NCBI GenBank assembly: GCA_900550615.1
Contig: URSX01000041.1
Location: forward strand, 1 to 14,283
Origin: an uncultured Eubacteriales bacterium
GTDB lineage: Bacteria; Bacillota; Clostridia; Oscillospirales; Oscillospiraceae
DNA: 14,283 bases
Direction of reading: 5' to 3'
Positions 5,702 through 12,111 of the stretch are shown here, in pieces (within the stretch, counting starts at the first letter, position 1; each line of letters opens with the position of its first letter). A program made the position numbers and the translations under genes. A model generated the notes under the pieces. That model searched no databases. It was not told where the DNA came from and saw only the letters and a program-made list of their open reading frames with translations.

Positions 5702-7042
5702 TCATCTCCTGTTGTGGGGATACCAGATCTTCTGCTTTTCAGCCTCGCGGATCAGCTCCTCCCGGAAATCAGGGTGGGCGATGGAGATGAGCTTCTCCGC
5801 CCGCTCCCAGACACTGAGACCCTTGAGGCACACACAGCCGTATTCCGTAACCACATACATGGTATTCACCCGGGTATCCGTGACCACAGAGCCGGTCTGG
5901 AGGGTGGGCCGGATGCGGGAGGAGCGGGTACCGTCCTTGTTCTCGTGGGTAGAGGACAGGCAGATAAAGCTCTTGCCGCCCTTGGACAGGTATGCGCCCA
6001 TGACAAAATCCTGCTGGCCGCCGGCACCGGAGATCTGCTTGATACCGGCCGTCTCGCCGTTCACCTGGCCGTACAGATCCACATCCACGGCGTTGTTAAT
6101 GGAAATGAAATTATCCAGCTGCGACACAATGCGCACATCGTTGGTATAGCTGACAGGCGCGGACATGCAGGCGGGGTTATCGTCCAGGTAGTCGTAGAGC
6201 TTCTGGGTTCCGGCGGCGAAGGCAAATACCTGGCGGCCCCGGTCCAGATTCTTCTTCATGCAGGTGACCTTGCCGGCCATGGCCAAATCTACATAGGCAT
6301 CCACATACATCTCCGTATGTACGCCCAGATCCCTCAGATCCGACTCACACAGCATGGCACCCACGGTATTGGGCATGCCGCCGATACCCAGCTGCAGGCA
6401 GGCGCCGTTGGGGATCTGCTCCACAATGAGCTTGGCCACCGCCCGATCCACTTCCGTGGCGGGACTGGAGGGCTGGATGCCCATGGGGTCGTTGCGCCCC
6501 TCCACGATCATGTCCACCTCGGAAATATGGATGCAGTTATCAAAGCCGCCCAGGCACCGGGGCATATTCTGGTTGACCTCCACGATGACCACCTTCGCCT
6601 TTTCACACACGGCCATCAGATGGGAGGCGGAAAGGCCAAAGTTGAAGTAGCCATGCTTATCCATGGGGGCCACCTGGAACATAGCCACGTCCGGGGGCGT
6701 GATATGATCCGTATAGTACCGGGGCAGCTCAGAATAGCGCATGGGCTCATGGAAGCCTGCCCCGCTGGCAATATGGTGGCGCTCCACGGCGCTCATATGG
6801 TGGGAATTGAAAATAATGTGGTGAACGGGATCCTCGATATCAAAAATAGCCGGCTTCCACAGGCTGATGCCGCCTCGAACCTTCACATCCTCCAGCTCCG
6901 GCGCACGACGGGCCAGGGCCTCGTCCAGCACACGGGGGTGGATGGCGCAGAAGCCATAGTCCACCCAATCGCCGGATTTGATGACCTTGACCGCTTCGTC
7001 TGCTGTGGTCAGCTTTTGCAGGTATATTTCCCTATAATCCAT
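5702..7042 (-). CDS. but: Butyryl-CoA:acetate CoA-transferase
   Basis: 446 residues, matching the family length. The enzyme moves CoA from butyryl-CoA to acetate, giving butyrate and acetyl-CoA, the last step of butyrate formation in many gut Clostridia. The sequence has the features known from But proteins: N-terminal LTTADEAVKVIKSGDWVDYG (11-30), APMDKHGYFNFG (125-136), GIGGMPNTVG (219-228), HTEMYVDAYVDL (242-253) with the expected catalytic glutamate E244, and SGAGGQQDFVMGAYLS (338-353) for CoA binding. 4-hydroxybutyrate CoA-transferase is the nearest alternative, but the overall wording of the sequence fits But better. The start has GGAGGAGG nine bases upstream, and an extended -10 promoter lies 50-60 bases upstream. 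It appears monocistronic, with no thl, hbd, crt, bcd or etf genes beside it. Confidence 0.93.
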   Translation of the reverse strand: MDYREIYLQKLTTADEAVKVIKSGDWVDYGFCAIHPRVLDEALARRAPELEDVKVRGGISLWKPAIFDIEDPVHHIIFNSHHMSAVERHHIASGAGFHEPMRYSELPRYYTDHITPPDVAMFQVAPMDKHGYFNFGLSASHLMAVCEKAKVVIVEVNQNMPRCLGGFDNCIHISEVDMIVEGRNDPMGIQPSSPATEVDRAVAKLIVEQIPNGACLQLGIGGMPNTVGAMLCESDLRDLGVHTEMYVDAYVDLAMAGKVTCMKKNLDRGRQVFAFAAGTQKLYDYLDDNPACMSAPVSYTNDVRIVSQLDNFISINNAVDVDLYGQVNGETAGIKQISGAGGQQDFVMGAYLSKGGKSFICLSSTHENKDGTRSSRIRPTLQTGSVVTDTRVNTMYVVTEYGCVCLKGLSVWERAEKLISIAHPDFREELIREAEKQKIWYPHNRR

Positions 7043-7093
7043 TGCATCGTTCCTCCTCCATGTCTTTGATGTGTCCTCATCACACCTTTTTAC

Positions 7094-7102
7094 ATTATAG
7101 CA
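7094..7102 (-). promoter_or_regulatory. Extended -10 promoter of but
   Basis: On the minus strand, TG (7102-7101), one base, then TATAAT (7099-7094) make a perfect extended -10 element. A T-rich run occupies the -35 region with no good hexamer. The expected start site near 7087 leaves a 45-base leader. Confidence 0.65.
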
Positions 7103-7221
7103 CCAAGAATCGAAAAAAAACAGTGCCTTTGTGAAAATAATATCATTTTGGAGGATTACCTAATTTTTGTCAATATTTTTCTATTTTGGTTGTGAGGGTA
7201 TGGGGATGCGGAATGTGAGGG

Positions 7222-7270
7222 ACGATGTATGGAGCGGCCCCTACAGGGGTGCAGGACAAGAAGTCCCTGC
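7222..7270 (-). repeat. Short repeat unit, degenerate (no full palindrome)
   Basis: On the minus strand it reads GACTTCTTGTCCTGC, then CTGTAGGGGCCGC. It shares the ACTTCTTGT...GTAGGGGC lead-in of the other units, but the second arm of the hairpin has decayed (CCATACATCG). Confidence 0.6.
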
Positions 7271-7278
7271 GTTATCGG

Positions 7279-7324
7279 CGGGCGACCGCTAGGGTCGCCC
7301 CTACGGAAGCAGAACAAGAGGTGC
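7279..7324 (-). repeat. Short palindromic repeat unit (CGTAGGGGC family)
   Basis: GGGCGACC (7280-7287) and GGTCGCCC (7293-7300) form a perfect 8-bp stem with a 5-base loop. On the minus strand the lead-in is CACCTCTTGTTCTGCTTC followed by CGTAGGGGC. It is nearly identical to the unit at 3861-3905, in opposite orientation. Confidence 0.8.
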
Positions 7325-7333
7325 GTAGAGAGC

Positions 7334-7359
7334 GGGCCGATGTAGGCATCGGCCCCTAC
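7334..7359 (-). repeat. Short palindromic repeat unit with a different stem
   Basis: GGGCCGATG (7334-7342) and CATCGGCCC (7347-7355) form a perfect 9-bp stem with loop TAGG, flanked by CTAC (CGTAGGGGC on the minus strand). The stem sequence differs from the neighbouring unit but keeps full pairing. Confidence 0.78.
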
Positions 7360-7388
7360 GAAAACATAGCAAGCACTGCCATGGAATG

Positions 7389-7650
7389 CGTTAGACGCAA
7401 AGAGCATCCCTGCACCACCAGTTTAGCGCGGGCCTGCGTGAGCGGCCAGCGGATGGTGGCGCAGAGACGATACGAAAGCAAGACGGTGGGCTTGAGCGCT
7501 TGGTGCGCGCGGTAAAAATGTTTCCGCACGGACTGCACTCCAGCCGCGCAAAGGATTTCAAAACCTTGGTTTTGGCGGCGTTCTTTAGGTACTTTCTGCC
7601 GCTGTTGGCAGAAAGTACCCCGCCGGAGGCATGGCAAGGGATGCGGTGGG
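7389..7650 (-). repeat. Dispersed ~262-bp element, copy B
   Basis: Inverted copy of 3911-4173. The 79-base block 7553-7631 differs from copy A at three positions. Here the central hairpin is longer: GGTACTTTCTGCC (7588-7600) and GGCAGAAAGTACC (7607-7619) pair over 13 bp. Between the two conserved blocks this copy has 55 bases (7498-7552) where copy A has 54, so reading frames do not stay in register. It ends next to another short palindromic unit, as copy A does. Confidence 0.85.
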
Positions 7651-7651
7651 C

Positions 7652-7676
7652 GGCGGGACACAAGGGTCCCGCCCTA
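7652..7676 (-). repeat. Short palindromic repeat unit flanking copy B
   Basis: GGCGGGAC (7652-7659) and GTCCCGCC (7666-7673) form a perfect 8-bp stem with a 6-base loop, followed on the plus strand by CTACAG (CTGTAGGGC on the minus strand). It occupies the same place relative to copy B as 3861-3905 does relative to copy A. Confidence 0.75.
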
Positions 7677-7700
7677 CAGATTTAACCTTTATACGAGGAA

Positions 7701-7727
7701 CGGGCGGGGTAGAACCCCGCCCGTACG
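7701..7727 (-). terminator. Strong stem-loop downstream of pepD; palindromic unit and possible terminator
   Basis: CGGGCGGGGT (7701-7710) and ACCCCGCCCG (7714-7723) form a perfect 10-bp stem with a 3-base loop, 48 bases past the pepD stop. On the minus strand it starts CGTACGGGC, matching the short repeat family, and is followed by TTCCTCGTAT, a weak U-tract. It may serve both as a repeat copy and as the end of the pepD transcript. Confidence 0.5.
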
Positions 7728-7770
7728 CATATCTTTATTTCTTTGCAGCACCGCCCTGCTGCAGTAGCTC

Positions 7771-9210
7771 TTAGCGCAGGCGGCGGAGGGTCTCCACAAC
7801 CAGGTTCCAGGTACGCTGGACGGAGGAAATATACATCCGCTCCCGAGGGGTATGGATCTGGCTCACCTCCGGCCCCATGGACACAGCGTCCAGGCCGGGG
7901 AGCTTATCGGCCAGCATGCCGCACTCCACACCGCCGTGCAGCACCTCTATCTTGGGGGCGTGGCCGTACTGCTCCGTGAACACCTCTACGATCAGGGCCC
8001 GCAGAGGAGAATCCTCCCGGAACTCCCAGGCCGGATAGCTGCCGCTGACAGACATCTTGCCGCCCAGCAGGTCACACAACAGCTCCAGCTTCTGCAGAAG
8101 CATCTCCTTCTGCGTGTTCATATTGCTGCGCACACAGAAGGTGGCCACCACGGAATCCGCCTCCGTGGCGAGAATGCCCAGGTTCAGGGAGGTCTGGACC
8201 AAGCCCTCTACCTCCCTGCTCCGCTCCAGCACACCGTTGGGAGCGCACTGCAGCAGGGCCAAGACGCGGTGGGTGGAGTCAGCGTCCATGGGCAGAACAT
8301 CACTCCGGCAGGGTGCCACGGTGACGGTAATATCACTGTCGGCCACGGCATACTCCCTGCGGAAGATCTTCTCCATCTTTTGGCAGATGACCGTTGTCTT
8401 TTCCGCATCCGCCACGGTCAAAACAGCGCTGGCAGAGACGGGAATGGCGTTATCCTTGCCACCGCCGGAGAGAGTGACCAGCCGGCCGTCGTTCTCCTGC
8501 AAAAATGCGTACAGGATCCGGCCCAGCAGCACCATGGCGTTAGCCCGGCCCCGGTCGATGGCAGCGCCGGAATGGCCGCCCAAAAGGCCGGAGACAGTGA
8601 TTTCCACCGTTTCTCCCGGGAAGGTATCCCGCTTTACAGGCACTGCAATATCAACCCTGGCAGCACCGGCGCATCCGGCGGTGATCTCACCCTCCGTCTC
8701 GGAGTCCAGGTTCAAAAGCAGGCGGCTCTTAAGGCCCGACAGGTCGATGCCGGCAGCACCCTTCATCCCGACCTCCTCGTCCACCGTAAGCACGACCTCC
8801 AGGGGCGGATGGGGAATATCCTTGCTATCCAGCAGGGCCAGGCCCATAGCCACGGCGATGCCATCGTCTGCGCCCAGGGTGGTGCCTTCGGCGTAGATCA
8901 GGTCTCCGTCCACCACCAGATCCAGGCCCTCACGAGCCATGTCCTTGGTGCAATCCGGGGCCATTTCACAGACCATGTCCATGTGACCCTGGAGCATCAC
9001 GGCGGGGGCGTTCTCATAGCCAGGGGTACCGGGCTTGCAGAGGATCACATTCCCCAGCTCATCCTGCTGCACCGCAAGGCCGCGATCGCGGCCAAACTGC
9101 ACCAGATAATCGCTGAGAGCCTGTGTGTTGCCGCTGCCGTGGGGAATACGGCACAGCTCCTCAAACCAATGAAGTACCCCACGAGGCTCCAAGCCTTCCA
9201 ATACTGCCAT
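7771..9210 (-). CDS. pepD: Aminoacyl-histidine dipeptidase (peptidase M20 family, PepD)
   Basis: 479 residues, close to the usual length of PepD. These cytoplasmic zinc enzymes cleave Xaa-His and other dipeptides. Visible are the first metal ligands in QGHMDMVCE (H76, D78), the bridging aspartate in LGADDGIAVAMGLAL (D115 or D116), catalytic and ligand glutamates in TVDEEVGMKGA (E145, E146), and the C-terminal HGGVECGM (425-432) and IHTPRER (H453). The insert between about 190 and 400 is the lid/dimer domain. The ribosome site is GAGGAAAAG just upstream. The gene follows the FAD oxidoreductase by 51 bp with no promoter seen between them, so they are probably co-transcribed. A peptide-scavenging role is likely in an amino-acid fermenting anaerobe, by inference. 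Confidence 0.94.
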   Translation of the reverse strand: MAVLEGLEPRGVLHWFEELCRIPHGSGNTQALSDYLVQFGRDRGLAVQQDELGNVILCKPGTPGYENAPAVMLQGHMDMVCEMAPDCTKDMAREGLDLVVDGDLIYAEGTTLGADDGIAVAMGLALLDSKDIPHPPLEVVLTVDEEVGMKGAAGIDLSGLKSRLLLNLDSETEGEITAGCAGAARVDIAVPVKRDTFPGETVEITVSGLLGGHSGAAIDRGRANAMVLLGRILYAFLQENDGRLVTLSGGGKDNAIPVSASAVLTVADAEKTTVICQKMEKIFRREYAVADSDITVTVAPCRSDVLPMDADSTHRVLALLQCAPNGVLERSREVEGLVQTSLNLGILATEADSVVATFCVRSNMNTQKEMLLQKLELLCDLLGGKMSVSGSYPAWEFREDSPLRALIVEVFTEQYGHAPKIEVLHGGVECGMLADKLPGLDAVSMGPEVSQIHTPRERMYISSVQRTWNLVVETLRRLR

Positions 9211-9261
9211 AACTTTTCCTCTTTTCTTTTATTTTTTGCAGGTATAGCTTTTCCTTCTTTT

Positions 9262-10632
9262 TTACTTCCCCGTCAGGTGGCGGGCTACATACACACCGCT
9301 GGCAGAGGCATGGGACAGGGAGTGGGTGATGCCGCTGCCGTCGCCGATGACATACAGGCCCTTGCAGCAGCTCTCCAGATTCTCGTCCACCGCCACCTCC
9401 ATGTTATAGAACTTCACCTCTACGCCATAGAGCAGAGTGTCGTCGTTGGCGGTGCCGGGAGCGATCTTGTCCAGAGCGTAGATCATCTCAATGATGCCGT
9501 CCAGCAGGCGCTTGGGCAGCACCAGGCTCAGATCGCCGGGGGTAGCCTGCAGGGTAGGCGTCACCAGACCCTCGGCAATGCGTTTCTGGTTGCTGCGGCG
9601 GCCACGAACCAGATCGCCGAAGCGCTGGACGATGACACCGCCGCCCAACATATTGGACAGGCGGGCAATGCTCTCACCGTAGCCGTTGCTGTCCTCAAAG
9701 GGCTCGGAGAAATGCTTGGCCACCAGAAGAGCAAAGTTGGTATTCTCGGTCTTCATGGCGCTATCCTCGTAGCTGTGGCCGTTGACGGTGACGATGCCGT
9801 TGGTATTCTCATTGACCACGATGCCGTTGGGGTTCATGCAGAAGGTGCGGACATTATCCTCAAACTTCTCGGTGCGGTAGACGATCTTGCTCTCGTAGAG
9901 CTCGTCGGTGAGGTCGGAGAACACCACGGCGGGGAGCTCCACCCGCACACCGATGTCCACACGGTTGCTCTTGGTGGGGATGTGCAGCTCCCGGCAGGCG
10001 GACTGCATCCACTTGCTGCCGCTGCGGCCCACGGACACGATGCACTGGGCGCAGCGCATCGTCCCGGCAGAGGAGGTCACCTCATAGCCGCCCTCGGGCA
10101 GGGCGGCCAGATGCTCCACAGGGGTATCGAAGTAAAACTCCACCTTATCACACAGGTGGGCATAGAGATTCTGCAGCACCACGAAGTTGATATCCGTGCC
10201 CAGGTGACGGACGGAGGCATCCAGCAGCTTCAGCTTGTGCTGGATACACAGCTTCTTGAACTGGGTGCCGGCGGTGGAATAGAGCTTGGTGCCCTGGCCG
10301 CCGTAGCGCATGTTGATATCGTCCACATAGCGCATCAGCTCCAGGGCCTTTTCCTTGCCGATGTGCTCATGGAGGGTGCCGCCGAAGTCGTTGGTGATAT
10401 TATACTTGCCGTCAGAAAAAGCGCCGGCACCGCCGAAGCCGCTCATGATGGAGCAGCTCTTACACTTGATACAGGTCTTGACCTTGTCGCCATCGATGGG
10501 GCAATGGCGCTTTTCCAGGCTGTGGCCCGCTTCGATGACAGCGATGCGCAGGGACGGATCCCGCTCCGTCAGTTCATAGGCGGCAAAAATGCCGCCGGGG
10601 CCTGCACCGATGATGATGACATCGTAATTCAT
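9262..10632 (-). CDS. NAD(P)/FAD-dependent oxidoreductase (COG2509-type dehydrogenase)
   Basis: 456 residues from the ATG at 10632, which has AGGAGG seven bases upstream; the open frame extends 11 codons further but without a ribosome site. The N-terminus is a Rossmann dinucleotide fold with GAGPGG (9-14) and the acidic end of strand two in VIEAG (32-36). A second FAD contact is GDGSG (430-434) near the C-terminus, before the closing helix HASASGVYVARHL. Between them is a cysteine-rich stretch, C44 then CIKCKSC (C54, C57, C60), leading into GFGGAGAFSDGK (65-76). This Cys-FAD arrangement is typical of the uncharacterised FAD dehydrogenase family COG2509; the substrate is unknown. It is the first gene of a likely two-gene unit with pepD and has a strong promoter upstream. 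Confidence 0.88.
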   Translation of the reverse strand: MNYDVIIIGAGPGGIFAAYELTERDPSLRIAVIEAGHSLEKRHCPIDGDKVKTCIKCKSCSIMSGFGGAGAFSDGKYNITNDFGGTLHEHIGKEKALELMRYVDDINMRYGGQGTKLYSTAGTQFKKLCIQHKLKLLDASVRHLGTDINFVVLQNLYAHLCDKVEFYFDTPVEHLAALPEGGYEVTSSAGTMRCAQCIVSVGRSGSKWMQSACRELHIPTKSNRVDIGVRVELPAVVFSDLTDELYESKIVYRTEKFEDNVRTFCMNPNGIVVNENTNGIVTVNGHSYEDSAMKTENTNFALLVAKHFSEPFEDSNGYGESIARLSNMLGGGVIVQRFGDLVRGRRSNQKRIAEGLVTPTLQATPGDLSLVLPKRLLDGIIEMIYALDKIAPGTANDDTLLYGVEVKFYNMEVAVDENLESCCKGLYVIGDGSGITHSLSHASASGVYVARHLTGK

Positions 10633-10657
10633 ATCCGTTCCTCCTGCATACATGGGT

Positions 10658-10702
10658 CGCGGCATTATGCCGCGTGATATCTTATATAAGTTTAGCTTAT
10701 AT
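10658..10702 (-). other. Two adjacent inverted repeats in the oxidoreductase leader
   Basis: CGCGGCAT (10658-10665) and ATGCCGCG (10667-10674) are perfect 8-base arms around one base; as RNA they would give a 6-bp stem with a 5-base loop. Upstream, ATATAAG (10684-10690) and CTTATAT (10696-10702) form a 7-bp stem with a 5-base loop. Both lie between the predicted start site and the ribosome site, so they are either leader hairpins or operator sites. Confidence 0.55.
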
Positions 10703-10728
10703 CGAATTGTTCACAATAAGCCTGTATT

Positions 10729-10756
10729 ATTATACCAAAACTTCTCCGTTTGTCAA
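10729..10756 (-). promoter_or_regulatory. Promoter of the FAD oxidoreductase-pepD unit
   Basis: On the minus strand a perfect TTGACA (10756-10751) and a perfect TATAAT (10734-10729) are separated by 16 bases, with TGG before the -10 giving an extended element. The expected start site near 10722 leaves a leader of about 90 bases. Confidence 0.85.
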
Positions 10757-10856
10757 GGGGGAAATGGGGACGGAGAATGCGGATCGTCACACCAGTGTGC
10801 GCACCGGCTTCGCAATGGCAGGATATTTGTAAGGGGGTGTGGTGCAAAACCGAAGC

Positions 10857-10900
10857 GGGTCGTCCGGGAGGCCGACCCTTACGGAGTGTAACAAGAAGTG
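10857..10900 (-). repeat. Short palindromic repeat unit, diverged
   Basis: On the minus strand CACTTCTTGTTACACTC leads into CGTAAGGGTCGG. GGGTCG (10857-10862) and CGACCC (10873-10878) form a 6-bp stem. It shares the lead-in and layout of 3861-3905 and 7279-7324 but has lost part of the stem. Confidence 0.65.
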
Positions 10901-10943
10901 TACACGAGGCAGGCATTGGCCCTTGCACTCCCTTACATTATAA

Positions 10944-11576
10944 TTACAGCTCTTCTCTTGGGCCGGGGCGGAGGGTCTGCCCCAAGGCATGCAGGGTGAT
11001 GGCGCCGGCGGAGAGCTCCGTAAGCCGATTTTGCAGGCGCTGAGGGCCATCCCCGGGCAGGGACGCTGTGACGGCGACCCGGGCGGCGTAGGTCACATCG
11101 TCCAGGATGCCGTCCACGGTGGCAATCTCCAGCTTGACACGCTCCAGGAGGCTATAATCGCAGTCCAGCTGTACCTGGCTCCACAGGCCCATAGTCGCAA
11201 TGCCCGCAGCGGAGAGTGCATCCCGGGCGGCCTTACCATAGGCACGGGTCAGGCCCCCGGCCCCCAGCAATATGCCGCCGAAATAGCGGGTGACCACGCA
11301 GCAGACGCTGCGCACGCCCTCCCGCTGGAACACATTGAGCATAGGCTGGCCCGCCGTGCCCTGAGGCTCGCCGTCGTCACTATAGCGGAGGATATTCTCG
11401 CCGACAATATAGCACCAGCAGTTGTGCCGGGCATCATGGTATTTCTTTTTAGTCTCGCGGATGCGGGCCTGAGCCTCCTCCTCGGAGGAAACGGGCCAGA
11501 CCTGGCCGATGAAGCGGGAGCGCTTTTCCACGAACTCGCTGTTCGCCGCCTGAAACGGTATGCGAAACTCACCCAT
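10944..11576 (-). CDS. yigZ: YigZ/IMPACT family protein (UPF0029)
   Basis: 210 residues, the normal length for bacterial YigZ (YvyE in Bacillus). The N-terminal domain carries the family hallmark SDDGEPQGTAGQP (66-78), preceded by HDARHNCWCY (47-56) and followed by VTRYFGGILLGAGGLTRAYG (95-114). A smaller C-terminal domain of about 70 residues has the EF-G domain V-like fold known in this family. The eukaryotic relative IMPACT modulates translational control through GCN1; the bacterial role is not settled. The gene overlaps the GNAT gene by 8 bp and has GAGGTG upstream, so it is the third gene of the hflX operon. The shared translation theme with HflX is suggestive only. Confidence 0.94.
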   Translation of the reverse strand: MGEFRIPFQAANSEFVEKRSRFIGQVWPVSSEEEAQARIRETKKKYHDARHNCWCYIVGENILRYSDDGEPQGTAGQPMLNVFQREGVRSVCCVVTRYFGGILLGAGGLTRAYGKAARDALSAAGIATMGLWSQVQLDCDYSLLERVKLEIATVDGILDDVTYAARVAVTASLPGDGPQRLQNRLTELSAGAITLHALGQTLRPGPREEL

Positions 11577-12111
11577 GCCGCACCTCTTTTTCCCAGTCCT
11601 CCCGTGTCAGGGCATAGTAGCAAGTGGGACGCTCCCGGCCGTCGGGCCACTGGACAGAGGGCTCTGTGCCCATGTAGGTGAACCCGCATTTCTCAATGAC
11701 GCGGCGGGACTTGTCATTCTCTGGGAAATGGCTGCACCAGACCCGCTGTGCGTCCCGCTCCGCAAAGCACCAGCGCAGCAGCTCCCGCACCGCCTCCGGA
11801 ATGAATCCCTGGCCCCAGAAGGGCCGCCCGATCCAATAGCCGATCTCCGGCTCACCGCGGCCATCCGGCGCATCGGTGGGAAACACGCCCACAGAGCCGA
11901 CTGCTTCCTGGGGCTTTTCCCGCAGCAGCACCGCAAAGACACCGGGCCCTGACAGCACCGTCCGAATGATTTCGCGGCTCTCCTCCACAGACTCGTGAGG
12001 CTTCCACCCGGCGGCGGAGCCCACCTGCTCATCACTGGCATAGCGGAACAGGCTTTCCGCATCCTCCTCCCGCCACGGGCGCAGCACCAGCCGCTCCGTC
12101 GTGTGCGTCAT
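11569..12111 (-). CDS. GNAT family N-acetyltransferase (RimJ/RimL-like)
   Basis: 180 residues, the standard length of a RimJ/RimL-type acetyltransferase, which transfers acetyl from acetyl-CoA to an amine. The opening TERLVLRPWREEDAESLFRY (5-24) is the usual first strand and helix. The acetyl-CoA loop is in IGRPFWGQGFIPEAVRELL (94-112), in the R/Q-x-x-G-x-G/A style. NDKSRRVIEKCGF (132-144) is the classic motif B with N132 and S135. The target may be a ribosomal protein N-terminus, a small molecule or an antibiotic; the sequence does not say. AGGAGG lies seven bases before the ATG, which overlaps the hflX stop by ATGA. The stop overlaps yigZ by 8 bp, so it is firmly inside the operon. Confidence 0.93.
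   Translation of the reverse strand: MTHTTERLVLRPWREEDAESLFRYASDEQVGSAAGWKPHESVEESREIIRTVLSGPGVFAVLLREKPQEAVGSVGVFPTDAPDGRGEPEIGYWIGRPFWGQGFIPEAVRELLRWCFAERDAQRVWCSHFPENDKSRRVIEKCGFTYMGTEPSVQWPDGRERPTCYYALTREDWEKEVRHG

Larger units (their letters stand above)
7103..7770. other. Gene-free, repeat-rich spacer between pepD and but
   Basis: No gene is supported on either strand; small open frames across 7156-7661 are made of repeat sequence. From 7222 to 7727 the spacer is almost entirely repeats: five short palindromic units and copy B of the long element. 7103-7200 is AT-rich and holds the region upstream of the but promoter. Confidence 0.7.
10633..10943. other. Spacer between yigZ and the FAD oxidoreductase
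   Basis: 311 bases without a gene. It holds the leader stem-loops (10658-10702), the promoter (10729-10756), one short palindromic unit (10857-10900) and, at about 10906-10934, a decayed sequence resembling the 7334-7359 unit (GGCATTGGCCC against GGCATCGGCCC). I saw no terminator with a U-tract after yigZ. Confidence 0.6.

Noticed and set aside
5714..7069. A 451-codon plus-strand open frame opposite but
   Set aside because: The minus strand has clear CoA-transferase motifs, while the antisense translation is low-complexity and has no family features.
7156..7663. Several small minus and plus open frames in the repeat-rich spacer
   Set aside because: They are assembled from the palindromic units and copy B; similar R-G-D-P-x-G-R-P strings appear wherever the unit occurs, in frames without ribosome sites.
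7222..7727. A CRISPR array
   Set aside because: Repeats are palindromic, irregularly spaced, of variable sequence and orientation, with no uniform spacers and no cas genes.
7852..10677. A 941-codon plus-strand open frame opposite pepD and the oxidoreductase
   Set aside because: It spans two well-supported minus genes and their spacer, is dominated by H, G, A, Q and V as expected from the complement of GC-rich codons, and shows no domain or ribosome site.
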